A DNA stretch of 64,000 nucleotides from Halicephalobus mephisto (Eukaryota > Nematoda > Chromadorea > Rhabditida > Panagrolaimidae): contig SWDT01000110.1 in the NCBI GenBank assembly GCA_009193035.1, forward strand, positions 1 to 64,000, written 5' to 3'. The translations under genes were made by a program, and so were the position numbers. The notes under the pieces were generated by a model. It searched no databases and was not told the origin of the DNA. It saw nothing but the letters and a program-made list of their open reading frames with translations. How positions within the stretch are numbered: position 1 is the stretch's first letter; each line of letters begins with the position of its first letter. Of the stretch, positions 48,401-59,597 are shown in pieces.

Positions 48401-50496
48401 TGATACTGAAGTTGCACGTGGAGCAGCTTCAACTTTGTTTTGATACCAACTACTTGGAACAACAGTATGATTATTAAACACCCAAGAGAACTTTGGAGGA
48501 GGATTCCCACCAGTGGATTCACAATGAATAGTAACGAATTCGTTTTCCTTCACAGCTTGGGAAGGTTGAACAGTAATTGATGGTTGACTTGGGGGTACTG
48601 AAATAAATTATTTCAATATTAATTTATGATTTAATAACTTGAATTCTAAGCTTTTAGAAGTTGTTACAATCTAGTTGAAAGTTTTACCATTTTTGACAAT
48701 TGTATTGAATTCTTTATAATTCAGAAGGTGTTTTAGAATCTTCTAGAATCTCAAGAAATTTTGAGAAATTTTTTTAAATTTCGCAAGCTTTCAGAACCAA
48801 TGGAGGAGTTTGGAACCTTTAAGAACCTTATGAAAGGTTTTAGAGTCTTTCAATTTCTTTAAAGTGTTTATAACCTTTTAGAATTCAATAGAAACATTTG
48901 TAACTAAAATATGAAACATAATTATGAATTTTTCCGCAAGGTTCTGGAAATTCATTCAGAACTAGGTTTGTAATATTGTCTGTTTTTAACCATTACAATG
49001 ATACGATTTCCCCTCAGCTAAAGCATTCATGCATGTTTTTATTTGATTTGAGCCCAAAACAAAAGAACTAATGTTCGAGGACGGTAAGAACAATTTCAAT
49101 TGACAGGTGGCTTCGATTTTCGCATCCGATGTGCCCATAATTGCACCCCCTCGTCCAGGTAACCATGAAAACGGCAAACATGGACCATTCCTAGTGCCAT
49201 GAAAACTAATCCCGACAATTATTAGGTGTGAACAAAGAATTATTAAAACTAGAAAGCCCCTTGTTTCATTAATTTTATTGACTTTTTCGGTCAATGGATA
49301 GTTCTTATAATTTGTGAAAAGAGAAACTTCCAGTTTGAGGAAAGATTCTTTTTGACACCGAAACGGGTCGGCTTTATCCGGTATATTTGAAAGAATAGAA
49401 AAACAGTCGGAAGATTTTTCGGACAAAAGAAAACACTTCGGTCCAACTCTTATTTCTGTTTCGAGCTTCAAGTATTCAAATATCGCTAACTGCGAAAATT
49501 ATGATCGTTACAATTCAACTTTCTTGCAGAGAATACCATAAACCAAAAAACACTAAAACAAGTTTTATGAGCCCCTTGTTTCTCATCATTGTAACAAAAA
49601 ACCTGAGAACCTTGGCGATACCAGAAAATTATGTGACGAATACAGTACATTAATGGGTATTATATCGTCACATTATGATTTTTATGTTAATGAGAGAAAT
49701 AACTCACCAACAACCATAATCGTTGCAGGGGTACTAAGAATTTGATCCCCAGTTTCTCGGTCAAGAAGACTACAGAAAAACTGTCCATTGTCCCTTTCAA
49801 ATTGGACAATTTTGATTTGAAGGCTGTATTCGCCGGTTTCTTTATCTTCTTGGAGGGTATAATCGTTCTTTGAAAAAACATCTTCATCTCGAGTCAACAA
49901 CCTAAAAAAGGTGATAATTGCCTCAAGATAATCGGATTAACTCACTTTGGAGTGCCGCTCACAACTCGTGTCCATTGGGGTTCATATCTTTTCCGATCTC
50001 TATACTCAGAAGCGAAAATACAGTTTAAAAGTGGTCCAGGTTCGCCTTCCCTAACATAATAAGGCTGGACATTTGGCTGCGAAATAAATTCATCATCACC
50101 TGGAATTCCCATTGTCATTCAAATTTATCAAGATTGCTTATCTTTGAAACATTAGGACAGTTTTATTACTTTTTTGGATATCGAACAGCAGTAGCCGATC
50201 AATCGTCTTCTCTTACGTTTAAAAAATAGTTTTCAAAATCGTGAGAATTAGCACTTTCGGGTGCTACTCTAAATGTAAAAAACGAAAGTCTTAACAAATA
50301 CAATCGTTGACCTCGTCGATGGAGCTCGACGTGAATACAGCACGGATTATGCTTGCGTACGTAAACAAAAGCGATGACCACATATGGTCATTAATTTTCT
50401 ACTTCATGGGAAAATTTAAAAGGTAAACTTACCGATCGCAAAAAAGACTTCCGCCAGAAGGATCAACGACAGCAATATCTGCCCGTTGATCCTCAT
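45460..50496 (-). CDS. Ig/fibronectin cell-adhesion receptor (nephrin/IGCM type)
   Basis: Type I adhesion receptor, probably acting at neuronal or epithelial contacts. Seven exons: 50496-50433, 50099-49946, 49901-49708, 48597-46171, 46125-45951, 45904-45788 and 45745-45460; phases agree and give 1138 aa. Signal peptide: MRINGQILLSLILLAEVFFA. Seven Ig-like domains follow; each shows the Cys pair and the W/Y-x-C pattern, e.g. DNGQFFCSLLD, GAYLTCQIW, GDFRCTAQN, GNYTCTAEN, GIYRCMPYN, GNYSCIAEN and GVYRCQAAN. Next come one clear FN3 domain (VPQTPKNVQLYES...SWKPGF; ending RIRSRNAYGYSEWSP) and a divergent second one. Membrane helix: IGAPIAIIVVLILLALIFVFLCC, then a basic and Ser/Gln-rich tail ending REIIV. 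Six domains and FN3 are in one 2.4-kb exon. Symbol not assigned; syg-2/igcm are the nearest families I know. Confidence 0.93.
48640..48960. repeat. TTCnnGAAnn-type periodic block in intron
   Basis: Contains TTTTAGAATCTTCTAGAATC near 48732, a good three-unit match to the nGAAn/nTTCn heat-shock pattern. Located in the third intron of the Ig-receptor gene. Confidence 0.5.
48986..49471 (-). other. 161-codon open frame within Ig-receptor intron
   Basis: Unspliced open frame, same strand as the host gene, in its 1.1-kb third intron. It has a hydrophobic stretch (GFLVLIILCSHLIIVGISF) and seven cysteines but no recognised motif. It is longer than expected by chance in AT-rich DNA, and local composition is less AT-rich than the neighbouring repeat. 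It could be a nested gene, an alternative exon or conserved intronic sequence. Confidence 0.25.
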
Positions 50497-52689
50497 TTTG
50501 GCTTTGAAAAATGATGTATTCAATCTTGAATTCTAGATCGCTGGAAAATTATGCAAATTAGAAACTCGATCATGTGTAATATATGAGATATTTGAGTAAA
50601 CATATCCTATTCGTTAAAACACGAAACAAAATCAAAAGAAGTTTGTCTTGGAAAGATGGGCAGAAAGACGATTTGATGACGGAATAAGATAACCTGGAAA
50701 ACCTGCAAGAGATCCAGTCGTGATAATCCTTTGTTTTGGCAATAGAGAAAGAAATAAAAAATTTATAAATTTCGGGACCGTCTGCAAGTCATTAGCTCAT
50801 TTGTCAACTTGCAGCCACAAAATCCACATATTGGAAAATTCTGTTGCAAATGACCAGTGGTCTCTACTTCGCGCGAAAAAAGACAGTCTTGTTTCTCAGA
50901 ATCGTTCATTTCGTCAATGACTCCGCCTTGTTTCCGTAGGAACACTGGATCCACTGAGGAAATACATCTGACTGTGGATAATGACAGAGCCGAAACAAGG
51001 ATTTAAGAAGATGATTTTGACAAGTTCAATGTAGTTTTTTTCCGAGACTTGTGGGAGCAACATTTATCCAAGTTGTTAGGGAAGAAGAGGAGGGATAATT
51101 TGCGCCCTGGGAGTAGATAAATCAAATGGAGTCAAGTTCCTTTATCGTGAAGCGTGCCAACAATATTTGCAAACTGACAGCTGTCAGAGAAAATTTCGAA
51201 ATATAAAGTTTGGAAAAATGCAAATCAGAACGAAACTGAGAAGTCACCGATAATCCAAAAGTGATTTGGGCTAATTTCAAACCAAATTATTTTTTTGTTA
51301 ATTGATGAGAACTTCGGGGGAAAAAATAAACCAGTCATTGGAAGCAAATTTGTTTTAAAAATTCGGGAAATCAGATAATTATAAAACTGTCAAGGCTTTC
51401 AGAAGACAGTAGGGCTTCTTCCGGCTAATTGTATGCGATTCAAACAGGGACAAGAGCTTGAATGAAATTGGACAATGCCAAACAACCAATCAAAAAGACC
51501 GGCCAAGAATGGCATATTAAATTTCGGCAACATGCTGATACAAATGAGGAACCCAAATGTGTCCAGCATTTCAGCCATTCACGGGTCAAAGAAGAAACCA
51601 TTCATATCGACCTTTCATTTGGTTCACCGACGACAGCTCAAATAGCTGGTTGTTGGCTACTATTGCTAGGGTTAAGGAGTCTCGACCTAGCCGCCCAAAA
51701 TCAGCGTTTGGCCTAATCTCGAAGCTTGGACGCGCTCGAACGTTCGCGCACCTCAACTTTGTTTGCTGTCTTTGACCAAAAGGGACCACTAGGGATATGC
51801 GGAGAGTAATTTGGCTCCTTCTCTTCAAACAATCCCTTTGCTAATGCGCAGGTCAGCAATTCAGCTAATAAGAGAAAGACCCACCTTTACATCCTTCGAT
51901 AACGCGAGAAATGTCCAACCACTTAACGCTTGACCATCCCCGTTAAAACAAGGTACATTACTCAGTAAAGAGATGAGAGCAATTTTACAAAAGTACTTGA
52001 ATCTTTTCAAACTACCTTGTTGAATCCTCGAATTTCAAATGTTCGCGAAATGGTTGCTAATTTGGCTCTTAGGTTATTTCAATCATAAGAGTTTTGGAAG
52101 TTTCTGGAAATTTTTCTCGAGATGATTTTTCAAGAATGCAGAGTTTTGCAACAATATAAAATATAAAAAATTATAATTACAATTCATTAGTTTTTTCTTA
52201 AGAATAAAGTGCAGCAAATCCAGTAGGCAAAATCGAATCTTAATGAAATATAGTTCTTTTTTCAAATTTCTTTTACTAAAACCTCATGTAGTGATTTGAC
52301 CGCAAATTGGAGGGGAATATAAAAAGGAATAGTAAGAAGTTGAGAATTCCATCAGAAAATTCGGATTGGATGTCTCAAGGAAAAGAGAGAATTTTTTTGC
52401 ACTAGAAGCTTGTAGCTCGTTCCTACTGCTCAAGGAGTAAAAAATCGGCTGAAATTAGATATTTTTGTAATTCTCAGTTAGGATTTCAAAGATCGATTAT
52501 AACATGTATGGTTTTTTATATAATTTTATATATTGATTTTAATGGCATATAACCTTGGAAAAAATTAGATTTAATGCATTAAAAATTAATTTGAAAACTT
52601 TTTCGTAATAAGATCATAAAAAATTAATGGTTTTACTAATAAGAGAAGTAGACAGATAGTGATATATGTATTACAATGAGCAAATATTT

Positions 52690-55095
52690 TTCTATAAAAT
52701 AATGTGTGAAGCATTGAATTTTGTCAATTTTGGGCGAAAACACAGTGTCTTTGGATAATACCCGAAAAACATTTGTATTAGATCTTAAAAGATGTCCCGA
52801 AGTAAGGAACTTAACCCAGTGAATGTTAAAGAACAGCAATAGCTATATTATTTTATGTTGACAAAATCAAATTCTCTACCTTAACTTTGGGGTGAAAATT
52901 TTGACTCAAAAATATTAGAGAGAACAATAAAGAACTATAATAATAAAATTGTTCTGTTCTCTATTATCGTCTGTTTACTAATAAGTCCTTGAAAAATATA
53001 CGGATGGTATTTCTGGATATCTTTTGCTTGTAGCCACAATGAGTTATAATATAAAGTATGTTACTGCTAATAAATGCAAATCACATAGAAATGAAGAACC
53101 CATTCTCAGAACTGGCGCTAAAATTCCGAAATTTGTCTCTGAACTCTAACAGATTGGAAAAAATACACTATTGTGTTACATTTATTTTAATTCTTGCTGA
53201 GAAAACAATTTAATAATCAATATAATTTTCATAGTTGAAAATAACTTCAAACATTTGATATTCCACGGAAATAACGAAATTTTCCAAGGTTTTTTGAGAA
53301 ACTTTTGATCTGCATTAAATTAAATTTTTTCTCGATTATTTGGCCCTATTGAATTGAAAATTATCTTTGAAAATATCCGTATTTAGAACATTAAATAAGT
53401 CTTCTATAAGATTAAGATATGAAAAGTATGTTGACCAATCAATAAATTAGAAATTATGGTCTTCACGTCAAGCGAATGTATCCTTACTAACATGAATTAA
53501 AGCATTATATTCCTAGAATATGCACTGATTCTTCATTCTCTCTTGAAAAAATGAAAAAATTTTGTTTTCTAATACTATGTGGCTTCTATTTAGTTAGAGG
53601 TAAAAAGAATATCAAGTTCTACAGAATAAAAATTTGATTGAAATCATAAGAAAATCTCAGCAAAAATTCGTTTGAAAAAATACTTTGATTCTTGCACAAA
53701 TTATGCCATAACTGTGTTTTTTAGAATCATCAATATTACACACTTTCTGGTAAAAAAGGTGAATTAACAGCCAGATATAAATTCGGTGAAATCATACTCC
53801 TAACCTTTTTATTTTCTATTCTTGATTCATTATTAGTTCTTTCAAAATTCAATCTCTTTTAGATGTCATAAGATATCATCCGAGGTTTATTCTTTAGTTT
53901 TATCCTATAGATATATCGACATTGTTGGATAACACTTTTAACAGTCTTTAAAGTTACATCAGTATCACAGATGCATTCGATTTTTAGAAGTGTTATTTCA
54001 GCATTGGAATTAATTCTATAAACTTTCTTATTTGGTTGAGAAGATTAAAAGGAATTCACTCGTATTTTCTGGGTACTGGTTGATGAGAAAACTGTTGAAT
54101 TTCAAATGAAAAATGATTAAGATTCTTTATGATTTTTTCAGACATTTTTCCGTTGTTTACAGAAGACTTAATGAATTTGTACTCATACTCAGAAAACTGT
54201 CTCCTAACAAAAAGCAAATATCAATAATGAAAAATAAAAAATATAAGTGCATAAAGAAATAAATGTAACACAATAGTGTATTTTTTCCAATCTGTTAGAG
54301 TTCAGAGACGAATTTCGAAATTTTAGTGCTGGTTCTGAGAATGGGTTCTTCATTTCTACATGTGATTTACATTAATTAGTAGTAACTCACTTTATACTAT
54401 AACTCATTGTGGCTACAAGCAAAAGATATCCAGAAATACCATCCGTGTATTTTTTTCTCAACGGTTTATTAGAATTACTAGAAAGGAAACAAGTATCAAA
54501 AAGGAAATTTAGGAATATGAAAGTTGATATATTGATCTTCTGTCGGAATAATTTTCTAAAATTATGATTTTGATCCACTCTTATTTTGTGCGCAATCAAC
54601 TGATTTTAGAAATTTCTGTGTTAATGACCTTCAGGTAGTTTCTAGCATGTTCTCACTAAATTTCCTAATAATGGGTTGATTTTGACAATTTTCGAAACCT
54701 CTCGTGACCTCCTTTGACTTTAGTTAAAATGAGATTTTCGAGATCTCTCAAATGTGAATCATACTTTAGTACGAATAATTTAGTCATATACTCAGAGTAT
54801 TCTTTTATGTATAAAACTCGACAATGCAGCAATGATAGAAATAAATTCACTTTTTTTGTAATAAGCTACTTATGTCAATATTTTAAAATAATTTTATAGT
54901 TTTTTTTCAAAAATGCGATTAAAGAATCTTGTTATTCTTCATATATTGATTTAGAAAATGTTTCTCTTCAACATTCACTGGGTTAAATTCCTTAATTTGG
55001 AAAATCCAAAAAAGTTCAATATAAGTGATGTTGAGACATTATGCAAAGGCGCTAAATCTTAACCCAAAATTGAAGAAATTCAGTAGTTCGCATCT
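52690..55095. repeat. 2.4-kb nested foldback element
   Basis: Inner arms: about 52993-53187 (CGGATGGTATTTCTGGATAT...) and about 54262-54462, reverse complements with roughly 90% identity by eye, separated by about 1.07 kb. Outer arms: about 52700-52835 (TTTGTCAATTTTGGGCGAAA, TTAACCCAGTGAATGTTAAAG) and about 54970-55090 (CTTCAACATTCACTGGG, AACCCAAAATTGAAGAAATT), more diverged. The two pairs are nested and lie in the same order, suggesting one old transposon with long inverted termini or two insertions. The spacer holds no convincing coding sequence. Confidence 0.7.
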
Positions 55096-56059
55096 TATTT
55101 CCGTAAGATTGTCGTACACCGGGCGAATTCATGAGAAATATAGTATCTTGGTTTGCTACCAACATAAATACTAATAGTAAAGTAATAATGGCAACTACTT
55201 GTAAAAGCCGTGCCAAACTCGGTTTATATACTCACACAGGTCATTTAGATAGATGCGCGTCAGTTTAAAATTGATCTAAGGGCCGCTCCCTATTCGCACG
55301 ATCCAACAATTTGATGGAACAAGATTTATTCATTACAATGTATATATTCCTATCTAACTCTTTTACCAATAAAGCCATTAATTCTTTCTGATTTTATTAC
55401 GAGAAATTTTTCAAATTAATTTTCTATAAATTAAAGCTAAGTTTTTTTCAAGATTATATACGATGAAAATCAATATATAAAGTTGTATGAAAAGTCACAC
55501 ATATTACAATCAGTCTTTGGATTGTTAGGAAGTATAAGATTACAGACAATAAGAAAATTCGATCCAAAATATACTGAAAATGACAAAAAATTTCACTCTT
55601 TCTACTATTATTAAGATAATTACTAATAGTCCAGATATGAGTTAACCAAAAATTTCTTTAAAAATAAACACGCAGAGTGACTGATGGAACAAGAATTGTT
55701 GTCAAGACCAAGAAATTACTCAGAATATATCCGATATAAATGTAGCTAAATACAAAGTAATAGTAAAAACAATCACACGATAAACAATTATTATGACTTT
55801 TCTTTTTCATCTGATCTCTTTTTATCCAAGTTCCTATATTTTATGGAAATCCCCAAAAAGAATCTTTTTAATTTTCATCACTTAGTAGGTCCTAATTTGT
55901 TTAAATTTCCGATAGGTAGTATACGTATCATTTAATTCTACTCATCGAATATATTATAAATATATAGTGTTCACTTTTAGAGCAAGGTATATACTAAGGT
56001 GTAGACACATATTTAAAAAAATTAAAACTAGGTTTATTTTTAAAATGAAATATTCATAT

Positions 56060-56530
56060 ATCAAAAGTGCCTTATTTCGAAAATATTAAAGGCTTTTATC
56101 ATCCTTCCTGGTTTCAAAAATTTCTGTCGATCGCTGTCATTTACAACGTTTTGCTAAAGTTTAACTTTATAGTTTTTTTGAACTACATTTCTTTAGAATA
56201 TAATAAGAAATCGAAATCAACATCTGGAATTGTAATTTTGGAAATTCATATCAAAAAACTGTAAAAATACAAGTTTCTGATTTTTATAAAAATATGGAAA
56301 TTTTAATTCATACTTCTTTGGTCTTTATCAAACATTCAAATCTGACAGCATTCATTCTTTGCCAAAGTTTAGGCTTTTAATTTTTTCGAACTAAAATCCT
56401 CTAGAGTACAACAAAAATTGAAATTAGCATTCGAAGTAGAGAATTTTGGTAATTTTTAAAAATCCACGTTCAAATCACTTCATAAAAACACAAATTTCGA
56501 ATCATTATAAAAGTACTGCTTTTTTAAAAC
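56060..56530. repeat. diverged tandem duplication (about 240-bp unit)
   Basis: Two copies in direct orientation. Matching pieces include GCTAAAGTTTAACTTTATAG / GCCAAAGTTTAGGCTTTTAA and AAAAATACAAGTTTCTGATT / AAAAACACAAATTTCGAATC, in the same order at about 240-bp offset. Probably old duplication; AT-rich, no gene. Confidence 0.5.
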
Positions 56531-57234
56531 CGATCAAAGACAATCTTCAAAAAATAAAAAGTGAAAAACCCAACTACGTAATGCTGGATAATTTTCCACT
56601 TATATTCAATTGAATATCGTGAATCCAGCTTTGAAAAATTCAATGACCCTTTGAGATAATTACAAGCGACTGTCAAAAAATCACAGAATAAAGGAGGTAT
56701 TCGAGGTCAAATTGAGAGAATATAATTATGCAGCCGGATTGTTCACTAAAAATAGGGGTACTTGATTGTTGTTTCCCCGTCAAGTTCATCCGCTGACCAT
56801 GTCCATCCTCGAAACGGTCCTTAAACCAAGAAGCCATATTTCAAAGACGAAATTAAACAAAAGAAACGCTTGCACTTGTCAAGTTCGCGATCCCTGCCCC
56901 AAGTCAACAACAAATAAACAATAATTCCAAAATGGCAAAAGTCCACTTTTCATTAAATTAGATTATCTAAAACAATAGAGATCAAATTTTGCTAAAGGGG
57001 AACCCGGGCTAGGGATCATGAATAATTAGGAAATTTGGAGAATATCGTTTGACGGGGAAATTGAAACAAACTGCACTGGTTTTGGAAATAACCTTGTTTT
57101 GACTTTTCGCCCCATTCCAAGCGGGTATCACTTTCGGCTCATTGCACGCTGTTCTTCTTCCATGTTGACCTATGCTGGACAAACTGCGTAATTTTGACCG
57201 GATACGCAATCCTTAAATTGGGCTAAACAAATTT

Positions 57235-57535
57235 GAATTTCACTGAGCAAAACTATTCATTAATGAATTTAATAATGGATATTATATCTCCGAATTAGAA
57301 TAGAAATATTGGAATTGCATTCAGTAAAATCATTTCTTATTAACAAATTCAATATCTGATATTAAGTCTTTGAGATAAGCTAAGAGTATCTGCATTCTAT
57401 TCAATGAAAATATTCTTCATTGATAAATTCAATAATTAATATTGAACCTTTGAATTGGAACAAAAGTATTTACATCTTATTGAGCAAAAATATTTTGCAT
57501 CAACAAATTCAACAAGTAATATTAAAATGTTGGCA
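57235..57535. repeat. tandem repeat, about 4 copies of a 75-80-bp unit
   Basis: Each unit runs ATT-CA(A/G)TAAAA-TATT...-ATTCAATA-TAATATT...TTTGA-T-. Starts near 57235, 57312, 57391 and 57472 (TTTCACTGAGCAAAAC, TGCATTCAGTAAAATC, TTCTATTCAATGAAAA, TCTTATTGAGCAAAAA). The last copy reaches the 3' end of the sulfotransferase gene, so the array lies in or just beyond its 3' UTR. Confidence 0.65.
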
Positions 57536-59327
57536 ATTCGAACCCCAAAAGTTTGTAATCCCAGTAGAACATCCTTATCACATATTCTAAAAGGAAAGGA
57601 CTGGATTTTAATCTTTTTTCGAGGAAAAGTCTGGCATCAGAAGCGATTGTTGAATGAACTGTTCTTCCGCCTGTTAGTTGATCTCTGATGAATTGAAGAG
57701 ACTCTTCTGGAACCTGCTGCATATGGAGAAGATCTATAAGATCATCTATGAATTTCCCGGCATGCTGTGGAGCAGAGGAATAATGTATCAGTTTATAATG
57801 GTCCATTTCGGTTTTGAAATTGCATCGCCTAAATTTTGAATTTAGTTTTAAATTTAAGCGCCAGAACATTCATACCATGACTGAGGGAAGAAATGACGGT
57901 CTTCAAAAGTTCTTGTGGTGAATGTTGTAAATGAATTGTTCATAATTCTTTTGTATTCAGTAATTATGAAGCACGTCATGTTTCCTTTACAGCCGTTACA
58001 GTATCCCTGCGGAGAATGGGGTTTTCTGAAAGTTCCGAATAATTACACATTGAAAATATAGTATTCTACCTAATACATTTATCAACGTAACCAGAAAGAA
58101 ATCTGTCTACTGGGTCTCTGACAATGGCTAAATAAAGCCAGTCATTCATTTTGTGATGAGCTAATTTGAAGAATTTCTCTGCTTTCGATACAGCGTTGTA
58201 TTCATTTTTGCCTACGCAGAATCTGAAACGGTACCAGTGGATTTTTTCAAACTGCTAGGAATCGAACCTCCTAACTTCTAGACGATCAAAAACTAACCGA
58301 ACATCATGGCATTCTCGAGATAGAACGCGGTTAGCTTCTCTGAATTTCTTCTCGTTGAACAAGAAACACATTATGGCTTGTAATACAGTAGACATGTTTT
58401 TCTGGATAATACATGCCAGAGTTTTGTAAGGAGGGGCAGACTAAATGGCACAATGAATAAAGAGATTAAAGGGACAATAATCAAATCCTGAATAGAAGAA
58501 TGAGTTCATTACATTCACGATAGGACCAGAATTATTGATTTTCCGAAATTGCCTAATTTCAAACTTCAATCAGTTTAAAATCGCTCTAAAGTCCAGTTAT
58601 TTTTATCAGAACTATTTGAAATATCTCTCAGATAACAAATCATGGGAGCTATTATATGAAAAAGCATCAGTCCCACTAGGAATAATAGTTAATTCTTTTA
58701 TCAAATAGATGTTGGGGTACTATCTTATAAGTATGATTCGTAGTAAGATTAATGATCTCCCATCTGTTTCTTTAACCTTTAGTTAAAGATATATTTTAAA
58801 AGTCGGTCCTGTCACGAGTAATATTTTACTCATCCCCTAACCATGAACTTGGTTACTGATCTTTAAACCGATAAAACCTACTCTCAGTCTTGTTTCCAAA
58901 TTTTTCAATTTCCCTCCACATCTTTTCGCATCGCTATCGATACAAATAGTGTTCGCCCATTCAGGGTTAGAGAAATTTGTTCCAAAAGCACTTTTTTCTG
59001 GCAATAACTAAATTCACACAATATTAGTCCAATGTTAAATGAATATAAACTTACATCACTGTTTTGTGTTTTAATTGTTTCTATATCGGTAAGTTTGACT
59101 AAGCTATTCGCTCGCTCGAGATCTTGTTTTTTCAATTTTTGAATCAATTTGTCACTAACGAATTTTGTTTCTAATGGCTCATTGAATCTGAATTGAAATG
59201 GAGGGGTTGGATTCTGTTTAGTAATGTAAATACAGTATACTGCCATCAAGAATAATGTTGTTAAATAAAACAAAGTTGACCCCTTTAGGGGGTGAAGACC
59301 AAGAAATCGTAGATAGGGATTAAACAT
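57522..59327 (-). CDS. Golgi carbohydrate sulfotransferase-like protein
   Basis: Likely type II Golgi membrane enzyme that moves sulfate from PAPS to a glycan. Six exons: 59327-59055, 59007-58882, 58440-58298, 58222-58070, 58025-57876 and 57828-57522; phases agree and give 383 aa. A short cytoplasmic start and a signal-anchor helix (TLFYLTTLFLMAVYCIYI, residues about 18-35) precede a stem. The catalytic part shows YKTLACIIQKNMSTVLQAIMCFLF (5'-phosphosulfate-binding region in this worm family) and IVRDPVDRFLSGYVDKCI (3'-phosphate-binding RDP...S motif). CNGCKGNMTC and FFPQSWRCNFKTE follow, features of the nematode Sulfotransfer_2 expansion. The acceptor glycan is unknown. Intron 2 is the longest (about 440 nt). 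Confidence 0.88.
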
Positions 59328-59597
59328 TTTCAATATTTTTAAAAAATAAAAACAGATTTGAAAAAATTAAAAATAGGGAATTTTCGATATTGAATGGAAC
59401 AACTGGCAATGTAAAAGACCAGTAATCTATCACGTAAAAGAAGACTTCCGTCATGATTTCGTATAAGCGGATTTCACATAATATGAAATCCCCAATTTTC
59501 GGTGATCAAAGGCAATTCTGTTTTCTGATGTTGATCTTTGCGTCTTGTTCACAGATAGAATCCGATGAAATACCTTAATTCCCAGTCAGATTTAAAT

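Larger units (their letters stand above)
50497..57521. other. 7-kb gene desert with repeats; Ig-receptor promoter at left end
   Basis: No supported gene. The first 1.5 kb (50.5-52.0) is less AT-rich and presumably regulatory for the minus-strand Ig receptor; it includes open frames on both strands near 51460-51830 that I did not accept. From 52.3 to 56 kb the sequence is very AT-rich and contains a nested foldback. Two tandem-repeat zones follow (56.06-56.53 and 57.24-57.54). A GC-richer patch lies at 56760-57210. Confidence 0.5.

Noticed and set aside
51462..51828. Overlapping 70-85-codon open frames on both strands
   Set aside because: Neither strand shows splice sites or motifs; more likely GC-richer promoter DNA of the Ig receptor.
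58225..58300. GGTTCGATTCC in a sulfotransferase intron, resembling a tRNA T-arm
   Set aside because: No acceptor, D or anticodon arm can be folded around it at the right distances; chance match inside a 75-nt intron.
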